Source of the DNA: Dietzia timorensis
GTDB taxonomy: Bacteria > Actinomycetota > Actinomycetes > Mycobacteriales > Mycobacteriaceae
Assembly (NCBI RefSeq): GCF_020742175.1
Contig: NZ_DYXM01000233.1
Span: 1 to 5,949 of the forward strand
DNA: 5,949 nucleotides
Direction of reading: 5' to 3'
The position numbers and the translations under genes are program-made. Below, piece after piece: positions 5,738 through 5,949 of the stretch. Under the pieces are notes generated by a model that made no database searches, was not told where the DNA came from, and saw only the letters and a program-made list of their open reading frames with translations. How positions within the stretch are numbered: position 1 is the first letter of the stretch; each line of letters starts with the position of its first letter.

Positions 5738-5949
5738 ATGACAATCTCGGTGATGATCGCCGACGACCAGGTGATGGTTCGGCAGGGCTTCGCCGCGCTC
5801 CTCGGCGCCCAGCCGGACATCGTCGTAGCCGGGGACGCGTCCAACGGCGTCGAGGCCGTGGCCGCCGCGCGATCGCTTCAGCCCGACGTCATATTCATGG
5901 ATGTGCGCATGCCCGAGATGGACGGGCTCGAGGCGGCGCGGACGATTCT
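5738..5949 (+). CDS. Response regulator, NarL/LuxR-type (receiver domain only; runs off right edge)
   Basis: Partner of the kinase just upstream: a DNA-binding regulator activated by phosphorylation. Only 70 codons are present, covering the first half of the receiver domain: the acidic pair D9-D10 (MIADDQ), the phospho-acceptor D55 in VIFMDVRMPEMDG, and the start of the following helix. The motif layout (ADDQxMVRxGF, then MDxRMPxMDGxEA) is typical of NarL/LuxR regulators paired with HisKA_3 kinases; the helix-turn-helix output domain should lie beyond the window and is not seen. The start at 5738 places the first strand immediately after the Met. Confidence 0.94.
   Translation, partial: MTISVMIADDQVMVRQGFAALLGAQPDIVVAGDASNGVEAVAAARSLQPDVIFMDVRMPEMDGLEAARTI

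Noticed and set aside
1..5949. CRISPR arrays, tRNA/rRNA genes, insertion sequences, phage or att sites
   Set aside because: No regularly spaced repeats, transposase or integrase motifs, or RNA-gene sequences were seen on either strand.

Overview
The window comes from a high-GC actinobacterium. Its left-edge gene is a clear DprE1, the FAD oxidoreductase that makes the arabinose donor for arabinogalactan, which points to the mycolic-acid-bearing Mycobacteriales (Corynebacterium/Dietzia/Gordonia/Mycobacterium relatives). The genus cannot be fixed from the sequence alone.

Layout. Five genes lie on the minus strand and two on the plus strand, diverging from an intergenic region at about 4310-4458. 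Reading leftward from that region: a secreted prokaryotic phospholipase A2 (PLA2-a, 4309-3656); an overlapping membrane-anchored alpha/beta hydrolase of the Abhydrolase_9 type (3662-2691); a second secreted phospholipase A2 (PLA2-b, 2616-2017); a short-chain dehydrogenase/reductase (1999-1049) 17 nt further on; and, after a 121-nt gap with an inverted repeat, the start of dprE1 (927 to beyond base 1). Reading rightward: a NarL/DesK-type sensor histidine kinase (4459-5709) and, 28 nt later, the receiver domain of its response regulator (5738 to beyond the right edge). No stretch above 300 bases lacks a gene.

Working together. The two phospholipases and the hydrolase between them look like one exported lipid-hydrolysing cassette, probably co-transcribed with the SDR. 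The divergent two-component system shares its intergenic region. Both divergent promoters seem to have the same design: GCAGGGG(G)ATT followed by a -10 TAGCNT whose first base is exactly 31 nt from the motif start, then 7 nt, then ATG (leaderless). A perfect 16-bp palindrome at 4346-4361 is made of two back-to-back copies of the same half-site and lies at about -45 of the PLA2-a promoter. My inference is that the response regulator, or another shared regulator, controls both its own operon and the phospholipase cassette. This fits a membrane-lipid or envelope-stress response, but only the DNA pattern and gene order support it.

The most interesting content is therefore the PLA2 / hydrolase / PLA2 cassette together with its mirrored promoter region. 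dprE1 and the two-component genes are ordinary members of known families.
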